A stretch of DNA of 64,000 bases from Lentinus brumalis (GCA_001792895.1 MARA01000008.1:1178001-1242000); one strand, 5' to 3'. Numbered from the stretch's first letter, positions 1 through 12,040 are shown. The notes: generated by a model from the sequence alone, not told the origin. A program made the numbers and translations.

Positions 1-1030
1 TCAACGGCATCTCACGAAGGGCTCCTCGTCCGGCAAGTCATCTGGAAGAACGGCTACCGTGCCTGAGGAGGAGGACTTCGAGCAGCCTAAGGTCGACGCG
101 GTGATTGACTACCTCAGCGTCGACAACGAGTCCTACCGCGAGCAAGTCAAGAACAAGAGGGAGAATGCGAAAATACACGCCCGCGTGTCAGAGGCATCGG
201 CCAATCTGAATTGCAAGATCGTTCTCATTGGTGACAGTGCCGGTGGTAACCTGGTGCTTGCTCTTGCCCGCTGGATCCGAGACGAGGGTGTTCTACCCCC
301 TCCAGACGGTCTCCTGCTGCTTTCTCCTTCGTGCGACCCCTGTAAGTACTTGTTGCGGAGAAGTTGCACGTCTCGCTTACATACCCTGTCCAGCCCATGC
401 TTTCCCGGAAACACCCTCGTCATATATCCCACGTCCGCACGCCGATACCGATTACCTCGTCGATACCCCGGAGCCGCGCGCTCTTCTGCAGCGCACCTTC
501 CTCGGTCACAACCCGGTCGAGACCATGCACAGCCCCTACGTCAGCCCCGCGTCCGGCCGTGTGCTGTCCGCCTTCTATGGCGACGCGTTTGCGGCGAGCG
601 TCTCCGACCTCACCATCGCACAACTGGACGACCAGCAGCGACAGTACCTCCGCACGATGTCCTCCGCCCCTGCGACGCCGGTCCCGACGACACCCGGCGG
701 CGGCACCGGCATCCCGCTCGTGCTCGGTCCCCGGAGGCGACGAGCGAGCCCGACCGCAGTCCGACGTCCCTCCAGCGCCCGATCATCGCGTCGCCGCGCG
801 GGCTCAGCCTGTTCACCGAGTTCCCGAAGGCGTGCGTGGTGCTCGGGGACGCGGAGCGGCTCGAGCGCGAGGTGACGAAGCTCGTGGGGGCGATGGAGCG
901 GGACGGGACGGAGGTGCACACGATCTGGGTGAAGGACGCGCCGCACGATGTGCTGATGATGGGCTGGTGGGATGAGAAGGTGCGGGATGGGGTGTGGAAG
1001 CAGGTGGAAGAGTGGTTGGCGCAGTTGTGA
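1..1030 (+). CDS. alpha/beta hydrolase (esterase/lipase-like), 5' end outside window
   Basis: The nucleophile elbow GDSAGGN (Ser codon near 236) marks an alpha/beta-hydrolase of the hormone-sensitive-lipase/esterase type. The oxyanion HGG box would lie before the window. Exon 1 is open from base 2 and ends at 341; a GT-AG intron runs 342-393, and exon 2 continues in phase with the loop before the C-terminal domain. The end reads PHDVLMMGWW, supplying the likely catalytic His, and stops at 1030. Between the two halves the frame changes near a run of four C at 729-732: one extra C would join the frame ending GIPLVLG to the frame beginning EATSEPD. This is either a real 1-nt frameshift or a sequence error. 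Substrate is not predictable. Confidence 0.72.
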   Translation, partial: QRHLTKGSSSGKSSGRTATVPEEEDFEQPKVDAVIDYLSVDNESYREQVKNKRENAKIHARVSEASANLNCKIVLIGDSAGGNLVLALARWIRDEGVLPPPDGLLLLSPSCDPCKYLLRRSCTSRLHTLSSPCFPGNTLVIYPTSARRYRLPRRYPGAARSSAAHLPRSQPGRDHAQPLRQPRVRPCAVRLLWRRVCGERLRPHHRTTGRPAATVPPHDVLRPCDAGPDDTRRRHRHPARARSPEATSEPDRSPTSLQRPIIASPRGLSLFTEFPKACVVLGDAERLEREVTKLVGAMERDGTEVHTIWVKDAPHDVLMMGWWDEKVRDGVWKQVEEWLAQL

Positions 1031-1380
1031 GCCTGGAGCCTGGACGGACGTATCACGCAACAAGGATCTTTTTGGACATGTGGATGTGTGTAGATGTACT
1101 GTGTATATACCTTCTTGCTTTCAGCTATCAATGTGACTCGTTTATAGCAGGTCTGGACGTCATATCCTCTGCCGACAGCCAGCAGATGAGTAAGTACTCT
1201 TCAAATTGAAGACCAATATCTCGCACCGTTGTGTTTATCTGATCACTCTTCCAGCTCCACCCTCCACACATACATAGGTATTGGCATGGCCTGCATTGGC
1301 GGCACTCGATCCTTACTACGTGCGTTGTGCTGTTCTTGCCCGAACTCCATAACCGCCCCGACCCGTAGGCAACATCTGCC

Positions 1381-2560
1381 ACATCGCGACTTCTCTGAGA
1401 TCATAGCGCATATTCGCATCGACCTTTTCGACTGCACGTCAGGGCGGTGGCTGTAAGTCTCATGCATCCACGTATACTATACTTATCTGACCCGCAATCT
1501 TCGTAATGCAGAGCGCAGACGTGTGTTCAACGTCGATGGACTATGTCGACTCGCAGCGCAGTCCTTGGACCGGAGTCCTGATGACATCGTCGACTTAGCA
1601 AGACTCGCCGAGGGTGGTTCTGGTCGGACGTTGCTCTCATGCGCGATGGCTTCCAAATGGTGGCGCGTATTCCGTCTTCGGCTAAGTAGTACGTGCCCAA
1701 GTACTTCGCTGTCGCGGCCCTGGTGAAGTGGCCACTATGACCTTTCTTCGTTCTTCTGGGCTGCCTATACCTAAGGTATACCGACAACGCGGCGGAGATG
1801 GGGTAAGTATATATTCATGGAGTTCGTCCGAGACATTACTTACTCAAGTTCAACGACGTGTGGTCAATACTAGGGCAATGAGGAATCACTTCAGTATTAC
1901 AACAAGCTGCTCAACTCGAGTCAAAGGTGATGTCGATTACCAGTTCGGCTGGAAGCCTGTATCATGCACAAGACCTGGAGGAGGTGGCGGACTGCCAGTG
2001 AGCAAGACATTACATATGCGACGTTCATGAAAGTATTTATCGTGTCTACTTATGGCTGCCGAATTCGTTCCCCAGATAAGTAATAGTAGCAGATTCAGTC
2101 TAGGATATTACTCCTCAACTCGAAGTACCGAGGAGCCTGCCAGTGCAATGGATCCCATTGGAAGACATACAATGCGGTCGAGGTTTACTTAGACGCCTGC
2201 GCCGTGAGGCGTGACTGGGCGCTATCCCACCGTCGTTCTTGAACTTCAACCATCTGCCCTTCCATCTACGAATCTCGCTGACTGGTCCATCGGCTACGTA
2301 AAGCGTATGCATTTGGCTCACATGTGTGTGCAAAGCCATGAACTGACCGCTGTCACCGTAGTTACGAGCACCACGACTTACCTGTGGCTCAACAATCGCT
2401 TTGGTTCCTTCGATTCATATCGACCAAGAAATATCCCATTGAGGCCTCAATTTGGTATGTGGCATCAGCGCAGTTTCTTTTGTCTGCAGCGCATAGCTTA
2501 TCCTCGTGGACGTGCCCCGTCCCAGAGGGCCGAAAAAGGCATCTCTAACCAGCCTACATA
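1381..2560 (+). pseudogene. decayed phosphotransferase-like kinase (APH family)
   Basis: Scattered blocks in different frames resemble the basidiomycete aminoglycoside-phosphotransferase-like kinases (AIM9-like): LFDCTSGRWL before a GT-AG intron (about 1453-1510), then ERRRVFNVDGLCRLAAQS, DIVDLARLAEGG, a block near 1730 reading ATMTFLRSSGLPIPKVY, and later fragments near 2210-2460. The glycine-rich nucleotide-binding block and the PKVY block are recognisable, but they are separated by frameshifts and stops, and no catalytic HxDxxxxN block is visible in any frame. Intron signals are partly kept. I call it a relic; a short active gene with unusual splicing is less likely. Confidence 0.5.
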
Positions 2561-2611
2561 AATTGGCTCTACGCGCTTCGGACGGTATGTTCCTCTTCTT
2601 CCTTGACCACC

Positions 2612-5600
2612 ATGGGTGCTCACCGCATGCCCGAGGATGTTCAGGAAGTCTCTCCTCTCAATACCAGCAAGCAGAAACACGTCGGCTCCGACAGACTCCC
2701 CGAAACCGCCCCGCTCTCCACCACCAAACAGTATCACAACCACAACATGAAGGACGCCGGCGGTACGAGCATCACCATGCGGCTCTCCCAGTACATGGAC
2801 GAGGTTGTCAAAGCGCACGGCAACGTCCCCAACGGCTTGGCAGAAAAGATCCACAAGGCGCTATGCAAGGAACTCGGCCTTCCAGAGCGCAAGGCTACGG
2901 ACCTGACGGAGAAGGCTTTCTCGGACGCATGGGTATGTACACCGTCACTCTTGATAGGAAGTAGCTGACCGCCTGCAGAGCAAAGTTGCGCATGCCCACA
3001 ATGAATTTTTCCCCAGCTTTGTCTTCAATGTGTCGCAGGACGAGCCCGAAATCACTGACATCGTCGCGAAGATGAGAATCGATGCTTCGCTCATTAGAGC
3101 GGTAGACACGAAAATCGGGGGCGACTATACAGCTTCGAGGCCGAACTGGCCCCTCCAACGACTCCCCATTGAGTTCAAGCGTTGCGGAACTCACCTCGAC
3201 CCCTTCGACGATGATCCGGACCACAAGACCGAAACCACCGCTAAGTCACGGAGGGCTGTTCGCGCGCAGGTGATGACGTACGCTCAACGGATATTCACCG
3301 CCCAACGTCGTAAGCATCTCTACATGCTGCTCGTGATTGGGACGAAGTTCCGCATCATGCGCTGTGACCCCTCCGGTGTTGTCGCAAGTGAAGCTGTCGA
3401 CTACGTCAAGTCAGTCGAGGGGACCGCGGCCCTCTTGGACTTCGTCTACGCCTTTTCTGAGTTCACGGACCGACAACAGGGCATCGATATCACCGCTGAA
3501 CCCCTAGCGCGCGACTCCTGCGGCTACAGGCGCATGGACGCCGTCGCGAAGGCCCAGAAAGGGGACTTCAGCCATCACCCCCGCTACCTTGACCCGTCCC
3601 AGTCCATCCCCGATGTCCTTCTCCCCTCGTCCAAACCTCTCAAGCCCGTGAAGCTGGGACGATATATCCACCACGACCCCACGGAGCCATGCGAAGATTA
3701 TGATCACCTCCCGAACCGGCTCCCTATCCCTGCCACCTGGACCTATATCCGCGATATGTTCCGCAAATCGCTGGATGGGATGGCTCGCCGGTACATGATT
3801 ACCGTCGAGAACCGGAAGCTGCTGGTCGGCGACCACATCAACAACCCACCGAGCAGTCTCATCGGCCGGGGGACGCACATCTACGTGGCGCTGGACTGGG
3901 AGTCGCAGCAGTTTGTCCTTCTCAAGGACGCCTGGAGGCCGTACTACGAGGGCATCAGGTCGGAGGGTGAGATCGTCAAGGAACTCAACGCGCAGGAAGT
4001 GCCCAACGTTCCCACAGTCGTCGCACACGGAGACGTACTCGAGGACCCTTACGACGACCAATTGTTGGGAGTCCTCCAGGAGACTGATACCTCCAACTAC
4101 TCGCCCCTCACTGGCTTCAAGAGCGCCGACCACACTCTTCCACCTTTCTCCACCACCCCGCGTCCGACCAAGCCCTTGCCAGGGGCCACTGGCAAGTCCG
4201 TCGCTAGGGTAAGGCTCGCGCTGAGCATATCGCTCCTACTTCCATTGCAGCAAGCACCTCGGGGCACGGCGTTAGCGCACCAGCCGGTCCTCAGGCCAAA
4301 TTATCCACTACGAAGGCGGCGAATGGCATCAAGCGTTCTGCGGACAATGTGAAGAGTGAAGTCCAAAGGCCGGAGCAGGGTACTGGTCTCCGGCACCTCG
4401 TCCATTACCGGGTCGTCTTCAAGGAAATCTGCCTTCCTCTAACGCGGTTCACGAGCAGCCAGCAGCTCGTCAGCTTATTGATTGATTGTGTCGAAGGTCA
4501 GCAATCACGATTTGGGATGTCGTAGCAGCACCGCTGACCACTGTCCGCATAGCCCATCGGGATGCTTATGTTATTCTCCGACTCGTCCATCGCGATGTCA
4601 GTGCCGGTAACATGTTGATCTACCCTCGGATTCGGTGCGAGGAAGATGAGAATGGGAAGAGGCACTACGCCGTAGTTTGGTGCGGCATACTCGCTGATTG
4701 GGAGCTCGCTAAGAAGGACAGCGAGAAGCAGGCGTGCGAGCCTGAGCGCACGGTGGGTCATATTCAGCCTCGACACGTCATTGTCGCTGACATCTTTCAA
4801 GGGGACATGGCACTTCATGTCCATGTACTGTCTCGACCATCCGGAGAAACCCGTGACCATCGCCGACGAACTCGAAGCATTCCTGCACGTCATGGTATAC
4901 TGTGGCGTTCGTCTCGTCTGTCACAACCTCAAGGAAGTCCGAGGCTTCGTGGAGGATTACTTCGACGGCTATCACGTGAATGCCAACAACAGGTTCGGCG
5001 CCCCAGTTGGCAAATCGAAGGTCCTTGAGACCGGCAAGCTCCGCATCAGCGAAGTGGATAACGTCATCTTTGGCAGCGTAAAGGATCATCCCCTCAACAG
5101 GTTGGTGGCAGACCTGCTGTCCCTCTTCGTGGCGCGCTACACCCTCCTATACCGGGACCTGGACGAGCAACAGCAGCGTGCTAGTACGCCGCCCAATCAC
5201 CGTGGGGCAGCGCCTTTGCTCGCCGAACAACCACAGCAGGTGCCACTGAGTCGGAAGAAGAAGTCTCGGCGGAACGACGAAGACGCGATGGACGTTGACG
5301 AGCCGCTGGGCAACAGAAGCGAAGCCAGGCTAAAGGAACGAGCAGCCAAGTTGCACACACACGATGAGTTCATCGCTATCCTCGAGAAGTGGTTCGACTC
5401 AGACAAGTGGCCCATCGCGGACACTGTACCCGATCGTCTCCCGGAGCACGTCGCCCCAACTCGCGAGAGCGTGAAGGAGGATAAGAACAAGAAACAGCGG
5501 ACCAGTGGGCTCCTTACTGGATCAGGTCGTACACCCCAGCCCGTCGCATCGGGAAGCGGCCCGATTGACCCTACGACGAGGGTGAACACACGCAGCCAAG

Positions 5601-5947
5601 CTGGGACGCTCCCTGCTCAATCCGGAAACAGTCTCGACGGGGGGTCGAGCGACGAGCACTTGGAAACCACCCAGGTTACCGGTAGCAGCATCCAAGCATT
5701 GACTGGTGCCGCGAGTGGCTCGGATGATGTCGACCGTTCCAGTGTCATTGATGCACCTCGAACAGGTCATAGTCGCGTCAGGCGTACTCCTAGCGCGATG
5801 GATACGGCGCGGGCGGATGACAGCGGCCCACTTGGAGGACGCAGCAACACTCGTGTTAGCCGGGGCGCGAGTGGTACGTCTCGCGGCACAGGATTTGGTG
5901 GTGCCAAAGTTGTTCGTACTTATGGTCATCGGCAAAAGCGGAAATAG
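2612..5947 (+). CDS. FunK1-type fungal protein kinase
   Basis: Five exons: 2612-2932, 2979-about 4194, 4251-4496, 4553-4752 and 4802-5947, about 1045 residues. The start is the ATG at 2612. The kinase part is typical of the basidiomycete FunK1 family: a central region with FKEICLPLTRFTSSQQL, catalytic loop HRDVSAGNML (Asp present), metal-binding position as LADWELAK (DWE instead of DFG) and activation-segment block GTWHFMSM. The C-terminal ~200 residues are low-complexity, Ser/Thr/Arg-rich. Junctions 1/2, 3/4 and 4/5 are phase-consistent. Junction 2/3 needs a phase-1 donor; GTCCGT at 4195 gives the right phase, whereas the better-looking GTAAGG at 4209 shifts the frame. FunK1 families are large and often expanded; the target is unknown. 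Confidence 0.85.
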
Positions 5948-6376
5948 AGTCGAGGCCGTGGCAGGTGCTCGATATGTCCCTGCCAGGCATGAGTACTTAC
6001 ATACTTGGTAGCTGCCAGTGTGGCGAATCAGTGTGTTGCACTCTTATGATGTTCGCTTCTGGCCCTCTTTGTACATAAGCCGTATGGCGTAGAACACTAG
6101 TACGTTTATTGTCGATGGTGGAACCATACTTCAAGTCTACTTACCTCTAATGGTGAGAAACGGCAGCGATAGGCTGACTCAGCATAACTATATACGGTAA
6201 GTATGCAAGCCCGACCCGGAAACGCGCTGGAACTATCTTGACCTTCAATTGACCTCATAGACGCACTGCTGGTAGCCTCCACACCGCTGTTCAGTAGACA
6301 AACATATAGAGTGAGTCGTCTGCACAGTCACTTTGCCCCGTTGACTCTGCCACTGATATGACGGCTCGCGCAGATC
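5948..6376. other. intergenic region between FunK1 and F-box genes
   Basis: This presumably holds the 3' untranslated region of the kinase gene and the promoter/5' leader of the F-box gene. I see no coding block, RNA gene or repeat in it. Confidence 0.6.
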
Positions 6377-7912
6377 ATGCCATTGCTCACGGACGAGGAA
6401 CGGCTGCAATTCCGTGTGGAACCCACCCCGGAGGTCGTGCAGGCGGCGCGTGACACAATCCTTCAACATGAGCTCTCGATCGAAGCAATTGAGGAGCGTA
6501 TCCAGGGCCTCCTCGTCCAAGTTCGGGACCTGCGATACGACCAGGCCAAGCACAGGGCAGCCATCGAGCGTTGCAGCGGCATCCTCACGCTCGCACGCCG
6601 TCTCCCCGCTGAGTTACTCATCAAGATATTCATGCACTGCGTAGAGGACGGCTGGACGCCCGCGCCGCTCGTTGTATCACACGTCTGTTCGGCGTGGCGC
6701 AACGCGGCGCTCTCCCCGAAGGTGTGGTCGCATGTGTACGTCCGGTGCGACGACGCGAACGTCCTCGACCGGACGCAGTTCTGGCTCAAGATGGCCTCGA
6801 CCGCAGACCTCCACATCACCTTTGCGGCATCGTGGCGCATTACGCAGCGGGAGATCAACCGGCTCATGGCCTTGCTCACGACGAGGAGGGCGCAGTGGCG
6901 GTCACTCAGGATAGAGACGGAGACAACGCGGCATGCGGAGTCGGTTCTTGCGCAGTGCCGAGGTGTGTTCCCAGAGCTGCGCGAGCTCAGCGTGAAGACA
7001 TCCGCATCGACGCCGGATGGAAGCGAGGTTGACGGGACCTCTGACCTCGAATTGCTCTTGGAGATCTTCAACGCCGAGCGGGCGCCGAGGTTGGCCACAG
7101 TATCCTATGTGTCTGTCATTATCCCTGCTGTCCCAATATTTCCCGTGCATATTCGCCATCTCGATCTTCGCATTCAAGACAGTCTAAATCAACGCCCGCT
7201 CTCTACCGACGCCATCCTCTCTATCTTAGAGCCCCTCACCGAGCTCACGACGCTCACCTTCAGCATGCCTTTCATCTACATACACCCGTTCGTCCCCGAG
7301 CCAGATTCAACTCGAGTCGTGTCATTGCCAAACCTGACGAGTCTGACTGTCTACGGGCCAACGGACCTCAACGAGCTTCTCCCACACATCCACGCTCCTC
7401 TCCTTCGCCGCATCCACCTCCGATCACTAGAGGATCTCGGTTACCGCCAGCAGCCTGTCGGTCCGAGTCTCATGCGCTTCCTCGACCTCTCTTCCCCGCC
7501 CATCGAGCTTCTGGACCTGCATGACATCGATCTTGACCCAGAGACATTCGCCGCATGCTTCACCGCCCTGCCGGACTTGCGTGAGCTGCGCCTGCACGAG
7601 TCGTCTATCTCAGACTCGACCATTCAGTTGCTCAATGGGCCGCGTGGGCTCTGCCCTCGCCTCAGGAAGCTCGATTTGCGGTGGTGCGGGATGCTGCGTG
7701 GGCGGACGCTGGTAGACTTGGTGCAGAGCCGGCTGGCCGTGGATGAGTTGGCGGGAGCGGTGTCAGACTCCATCGAAGAGGTCGGCGTGATCAATTGCGC
7801 ATTTGTGCTGGAGGACGACGTGCTGGACCTCGCGCGGATGACTGTGTGCAGGATTGTCACGCGAGATGGGGATGATTACTGTCGTGAGTGCTGCGTTGCG
7901 AATGAGACTTAG
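6377..7912 (+). CDS. F-box protein with leucine-rich repeats
   Basis: Single-exon gene of 511 codons from the ATG at 6377 to the TAG at 7910. Residues about 20-65 form a heptad-like helix, followed by an F-box (RRLPAELLIKIFMHCVED, residues 74-91, then VSHVCSAWRNAAL and VWSHVYV), the usual order in agaricomycete F-box proteins. The rest contains irregular leucine-rich repeats (for example LPDLRELRLHESSI and LRKLDLRWCGML). By family analogy the F-box binds Skp1 in an SCF ubiquitin ligase and the repeats choose the substrate. These genes are numerous and fast-evolving in mushrooms; the target cannot be inferred. Confidence 0.85.
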   Translation: MPLLTDEERLQFRVEPTPEVVQAARDTILQHELSIEAIEERIQGLLVQVRDLRYDQAKHRAAIERCSGILTLARRLPAELLIKIFMHCVEDGWTPAPLVVSHVCSAWRNAALSPKVWSHVYVRCDDANVLDRTQFWLKMASTADLHITFAASWRITQREINRLMALLTTRRAQWRSLRIETETTRHAESVLAQCRGVFPELRELSVKTSASTPDGSEVDGTSDLELLLEIFNAERAPRLATVSYVSVIIPAVPIFPVHIRHLDLRIQDSLNQRPLSTDAILSILEPLTELTTLTFSMPFIYIHPFVPEPDSTRVVSLPNLTSLTVYGPTDLNELLPHIHAPLLRRIHLRSLEDLGYRQQPVGPSLMRFLDLSSPPIELLDLHDIDLDPETFAACFTALPDLRELRLHESSISDSTIQLLNGPRGLCPRLRKLDLRWCGMLRGRTLVDLVQSRLAVDELAGAVSDSIEEVGVINCAFVLEDDVLDLARMTVCRIVTRDGDDYCRECCVANET

Positions 7913-8221
7913 CGGGTCCCTGACGAGGGTCGTTTTGTAGGTTCGATTGGCTGCTGCAGCAATGCGCGATACAGGACTCGATTGCGTCTGCGACACATGG
8001 ACCAGCTTGCGGGCCACCACAGGGATCTGCGGCTGGTCCTTTAGATGATGAGATCATGATGACTGGTCATAATGTGGGTGCCCGGTGGTTACATTACGTT
8101 TACAACATTTTGAATGGCTAGGTATAACAGAATGTAGACAGCGCAACAACAAGAAATACACAGAATTTGCTCAAGAACAAGAAGAGAGCTTTTTCGACAA
8201 CCTTCGCAGGCGCATGGCAAC
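7913..8221. other. convergent 3' intergenic region
   Basis: About 300 bp between two convergent stop codons (F-box gene on plus, small unknown gene on minus). It probably holds both 3' untranslated regions. Nothing else is seen. Confidence 0.5.
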
Positions 8222-8844
8222 CTACCAGACCGCCTGCCATTCCGGGAAGTGGTCACCGATGATCCTCACTTCGAGGTTGCCCGGCAGGAGACGGGTAAAC
8301 CTTTTGTTGGTCAGTCCGACCCGGAGTGCGGTGAGCGTCCTCGGCACGTCCTCCAACCTGAGATCGGTGAACGCGGGGCAAGGGTACCTTGCGAAGCCAT
8401 GTCGCCCGTCACACTTGAACTCGATGCAGAGTCGCAGCTGCTCCACAGTCTTGCAGTGCGGGAGGATGCGCCTCTCGAATTCCGCTGCGAGGGCGTTCTA
8501 ATCATCGGTGAGCAATGCCCTTCAGCGTCATGCGGCAGGATGGAGCAGGACAAGAAAGATACTCACGACCGCGGTTTGCAACATCGGCTCGTCCAACCTC
8601 TCATACGCGTTGTACTCCAGCTTGACGAGGATGCTTACCTTTTTCATTCCTTCCAGGGACTGCTTGAGCCCGAGCATCCCAGATTGCGTGGGCTTGTCCA
8701 CTGTTCCCGAGAGACTGATGGTGGTCTCCAAGGGGCTTGGGGCGTTCGCTGGTCAGAATGGTTAGGCCACTCCGGGGCAGTTATGAGGGACGAAGACAAC
8801 CACGAGGACTCACTGATGCAAACAAGGGGTGCCGGCGCAGACAT
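8222..8844 (-). CDS. small three-exon protein of unknown function
   Basis: Gene model complement(8222-8497, 8567-8748, 8814-8844), 162 residues. All junctions are GT-AG and phase-consistent: ATG at 8844, donor GTGAGT at 8813, donor GTGAGT at 8566, acceptor TTAG before 8497. The protein reads MSAPAPLVC, then ISLSGTVDKPTQSGMLGLK and, in exon 3, EFERRILPHCKTVEQLRLC and LEDVPRTLTALRVGL. The last blocks recall the leucine-rich end of F-box-type proteins, but no F-box is present, so it may be a fragment of such a gene or an independent small gene. No signal peptide or membrane segment is evident. Confidence 0.5.
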
Positions 8845-9553
8845 GCTAGTTCGCTTTTGGGATAGGCTACGGGGTATAGGGGTGGCGATTGGGATAAATG
8901 ATGGGGAGATGGTTGGGCCTGGAATCGGTGCTTGCGCAAATGCCGCACGTTTTGTTCATGGTCGCTTCGGTTTGAGCTCCGCCTCATTCCTCCAAACCAC
9001 TTTCGTATTGTCACAGATCCTTACCATCGACCACAGGATATCCACTGGCATATATCAGGGATGCTTCGCAGGTCGTTCTCCAGTAGGCGGTCCGAACTAG
9101 ATGCAGTACTGCAGTCGACTGGGGCGAACTTCGTTCGTTAGCTTTGTTCGACTTGAGGCAACACAGATGACTTGACTGTCGGGGGAGTTGATTATGACCG
9201 CAGACTGACTCGTCTCTTCCTGAGGCTGTCTTCTGAGGGTTAGCTGCGCATATTCGCGTAACCACTCACCTTCCTACTTAGCTTGTCACACAAAGTTAGC
9301 CTAAGCGCCCTGCCTGAGCGCTTTGTCACGAGTCGAACAAAGGTAGGAAACCATCTGCATACCAGAGCAGAAGCAAAGAAAAAGGCTAAAGTATAACACC
9401 AAGCATGGAAGCAAATATCGCTCAATCCACGTAGTTCGATCTAACCGCTACAACATATTAATTCATAATCTCACAGGGAAGAGTTTACACGTACGTACAG
9501 AGTCGGATAGCGAAGTAGGAAACATAGTGTGTCCGTCGGCAGCGGCATCACTT
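8845..9553. other. intergenic region upstream of the small gene and downstream of SWI3
   Basis: About 700 bp lie between the minus-strand small gene's start and the SWI3 stop. It contains a short stem (AAGCGC / GCGCTT, near 9304) and AT-richer sequence that may be the SWI3 3' untranslated region. No coding block is supported. Confidence 0.5.
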
Positions 9554-11778
9554 TCAGCTGAGCTGGGCGACGTTCGCGCCCTCGCCGATCGGGCCCATGT
9601 CGCCCTCCGCGGGGGCGCCACCTTGCACCTCGCTGACCTGCGTGCCCTGCCCGCTTGCGCCAAGGCCCGCCTGAGCTTGCGAAACGGCGGCAGCCAGCCC
9701 CGGACCAGGCGTGGTGTTGTGCTTCGCGAGCTCGCTCTTGACATGCTCGAGCATGCGCTTCAGGTTGATGCGCTCGTTAACAAGCGACATCCGCGCAGTC
9801 TCGAGGCTCTTGCGCTCCTCTTCGAGCAGCTCCTCGAGCTCTTCGAATTGCGCCGTCTTGAGCTCGAGCTTCGTGAGCGTGAGCTTGATGAGCGACGCCA
9901 GCGTGGTCCGGATCTGCGCATCTTCAGCGTCCGCGAGTGCCCCAGCAGCCTTCGACGCGGACTTGAGAGCGAGGTCGGCTGCACGGACGACGCGTGAGTG
10001 TGGGATGGTCTTCGCAGCTTTCGCGGCGACCGCATTGTCGCCAGCCTGGCCATCCACCTGCATCTCATCGCCCTGAGCCTCAGCCGAGGGAGTAGCGTCC
10101 GCGGTCTTCTCAGCCTCCTTAGCCTGATCCTCCTCCATACGTTCCTCATCCTTCTTCTCGCCCTCAGCAGCCTGCTCCCCTGCTGGCTTCTCCTCATCAG
10201 CCTCTTCCTTCTTCTCTCCATCCGTGAGTTCGTGCAACGCAGTCTTCGCGGCCTCAGCCGCGACGCCTGGGTTTATGACACCGGCGAGGAAGGCGACCAC
10301 GCTCATCACCGGGTTGTCCGCCTGCTCGAACGGCACCCGCGCAAACCGCAGAGGACCCATATCTCCCTCAGCAGCGATATACGGGTCCTCGATTGGCAGT
10401 TGCAGGAACTTCCGGATGCACTGCTGTGCACTGCGTGTACCCACATGCTCCTCGATGGCAGACCAATCGTCGTCGAAGAGCTCAACACCCTCCAGAAGAA
10501 GTAAAATCTCCTGATCAGACCAGTCATCGTCAGCACCGGTACCAAGGGCTTGATGAACACCATTGGCGCCCGTTGCGCTCGTGAGCTTGACGAAGTCACC
10601 GCTGAACATGTGGGAGGGGAAGCGGCCATCAAGGTAGCATGGGGGGCAAAGCTCGAAGTTCTTCGTCTTCAAGCTGTGATACCGCACAGAAGTGCAGTCG
10701 ACACCGCACGTATCGCACTGGTACTTTATTGTGGGTGCGTTGTCTCCGCCGACGCCGTTCGGTGCGGACGCGCCATTCGCAAGAGCGGATGCTTCCTGAG
10801 CAGAGATGGGGCGAGAGGATTTGGCTGAAGTCTGATAGATGGAAGAGCGGAGCTCGAGGGAAGCGGGTGCGGGGGTGCCGCTAGTCTTCGTGACGCCGTT
10901 GGTAGCAGCTTGAGCGTGGGGCTGCTGTGGCCGAGTCCCAGGGTGGAGGGACTGAAGACCACGAGGGGTGTCGAGAATGACGCGGAAGTGGCCAGTGAAA
11001 GGGGGTGCGAGAGCAGCAGGCCTTTGGTCGGGATCGATCTGTCAAAACATCGCCATTGATGCGTCTGTTCTCCTCGCATGTCTAGCATAGTACGCACCTG
11101 GTAGTTTATGAGACCCCATTGTTCGAGGAACGCGTGTACCCGCATGATGGCACACACGTCTCCGGCGAGATTCCTTCGGCAGGCGGTCACAGTGAGGTAT
11201 TCGGATGGACGCAAGCGGTAGGTGTTGATCATGAAGTCGCGATAGTCCTTGTAGATGGCGGGGGTCTTCGACCTGTGTCGCGAGTTGAAAAACTCGGGGA
11301 GGGCGCGTCGCTCGACGGGGTGTATTTTGGCCATATCGAACCAGGCCGCGTAGGAAGGTATGATAACCTCGTGTGTCTGCGCTGCAAGATACTTCCGAGC
11401 CTGTTCCTCAAGTCGTAGGCGCGTAGCTTCGAGCTGAGCAGGGTCTTCATCGTCGTTGTCCTCCCCGGAGTCCGCCTCCTCATCCGCCGCGTCCCCGCCC
11501 TCGGCCATCGAGACGTCTCCACTGTCTTCTCCAGCCTCTGCGTCTCCCTCTGCCTTCAGCAGTCGCGCAGGGACCGCGCTCGCGGGCTCTGCGGACGTCC
11601 CTGCCGGCGCGGGTGGCAGGTTGCCGATGTCGCCACCTTGGATTGGTTCGAGTTCGCTGCGCTTGCCTGCCGCGTATTCGGGGTCGACGGGGGTGACTCC
11701 CTGGTTCACCGTGAGCCTGATGCGCTTGGCCTCGGACGAGTTTGGCGGCGGCGACGCGGTGCGTTTTGGAGAGGACAT
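9554..11778 (-). CDS. SWI3: SWI3/RSC8 (SMARCC-type) chromatin-remodelling subunit
   Basis: Two exons, complement(9554-11038, 11098-11778), with one GT-AG intron, give 721 residues. Start ATG at 11778 ([12 protein letters not shown]). An acidic region (residues ~85-113) precedes a SWIRM domain (~136-226, with [13 protein letters not shown] and [18 protein letters not shown]). [13 protein letters not shown] block, a ZZ-type zinc finger starting CDTCGVDC (~334), a SANT domain ([15 protein letters not shown], ~398-443) and a C-terminal coiled coil (~620-665) follow, the standard Swi3/Rsc8/SMARCC order. The product is a nuclear core subunit of SWI/SNF or RSC ATP-dependent remodellers and normally dimerises through the coiled coil. 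This is the only full-length copy here; its first ~324 codons recur four more times to the right. Confidence 0.93.
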
Positions 11779-12040
11779 GATGGTCGGAAGGAGGCTGTAG
11801 AGCAAGCAAGCGCCCGATGTGTTGTAACTGGACATAAAGAAACTAGGCTTACTCAATTCTTATCTCACTTAGTTCGCACATAAGCCATACTAACAAATCT
11901 TGTTACTTCATTCAACTTCACTTAACATCTGACTTCCGAAGCTCTCGGCGAATTATTGACCTCAACTTCCGTCCTCTCCTCGTCCCCAACCTCACGCCGC
12001 CGCCGTTCTTCGCTTCCCCTGCGACGTGGCCAAGCACGTC
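11779..12040. promoter_or_regulatory. divergent promoter of intact SWI3 (array copy R1)
   Basis: Region upstream of the intact SWI3 start. It aligns only loosely with the promoters of the other four head copies: a block around 11940-11990 (GACCTCAACTT) matches GACCTCAACGT in the others. The cluster of TTACTTAC motifs found in the other copies is absent, and the ~300 bp carrying the PPR start codon and first ~79 codons is missing. Hence the intact SWI3 and the intact PPR gene no longer have the same upstream sequence. Confidence 0.5.
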
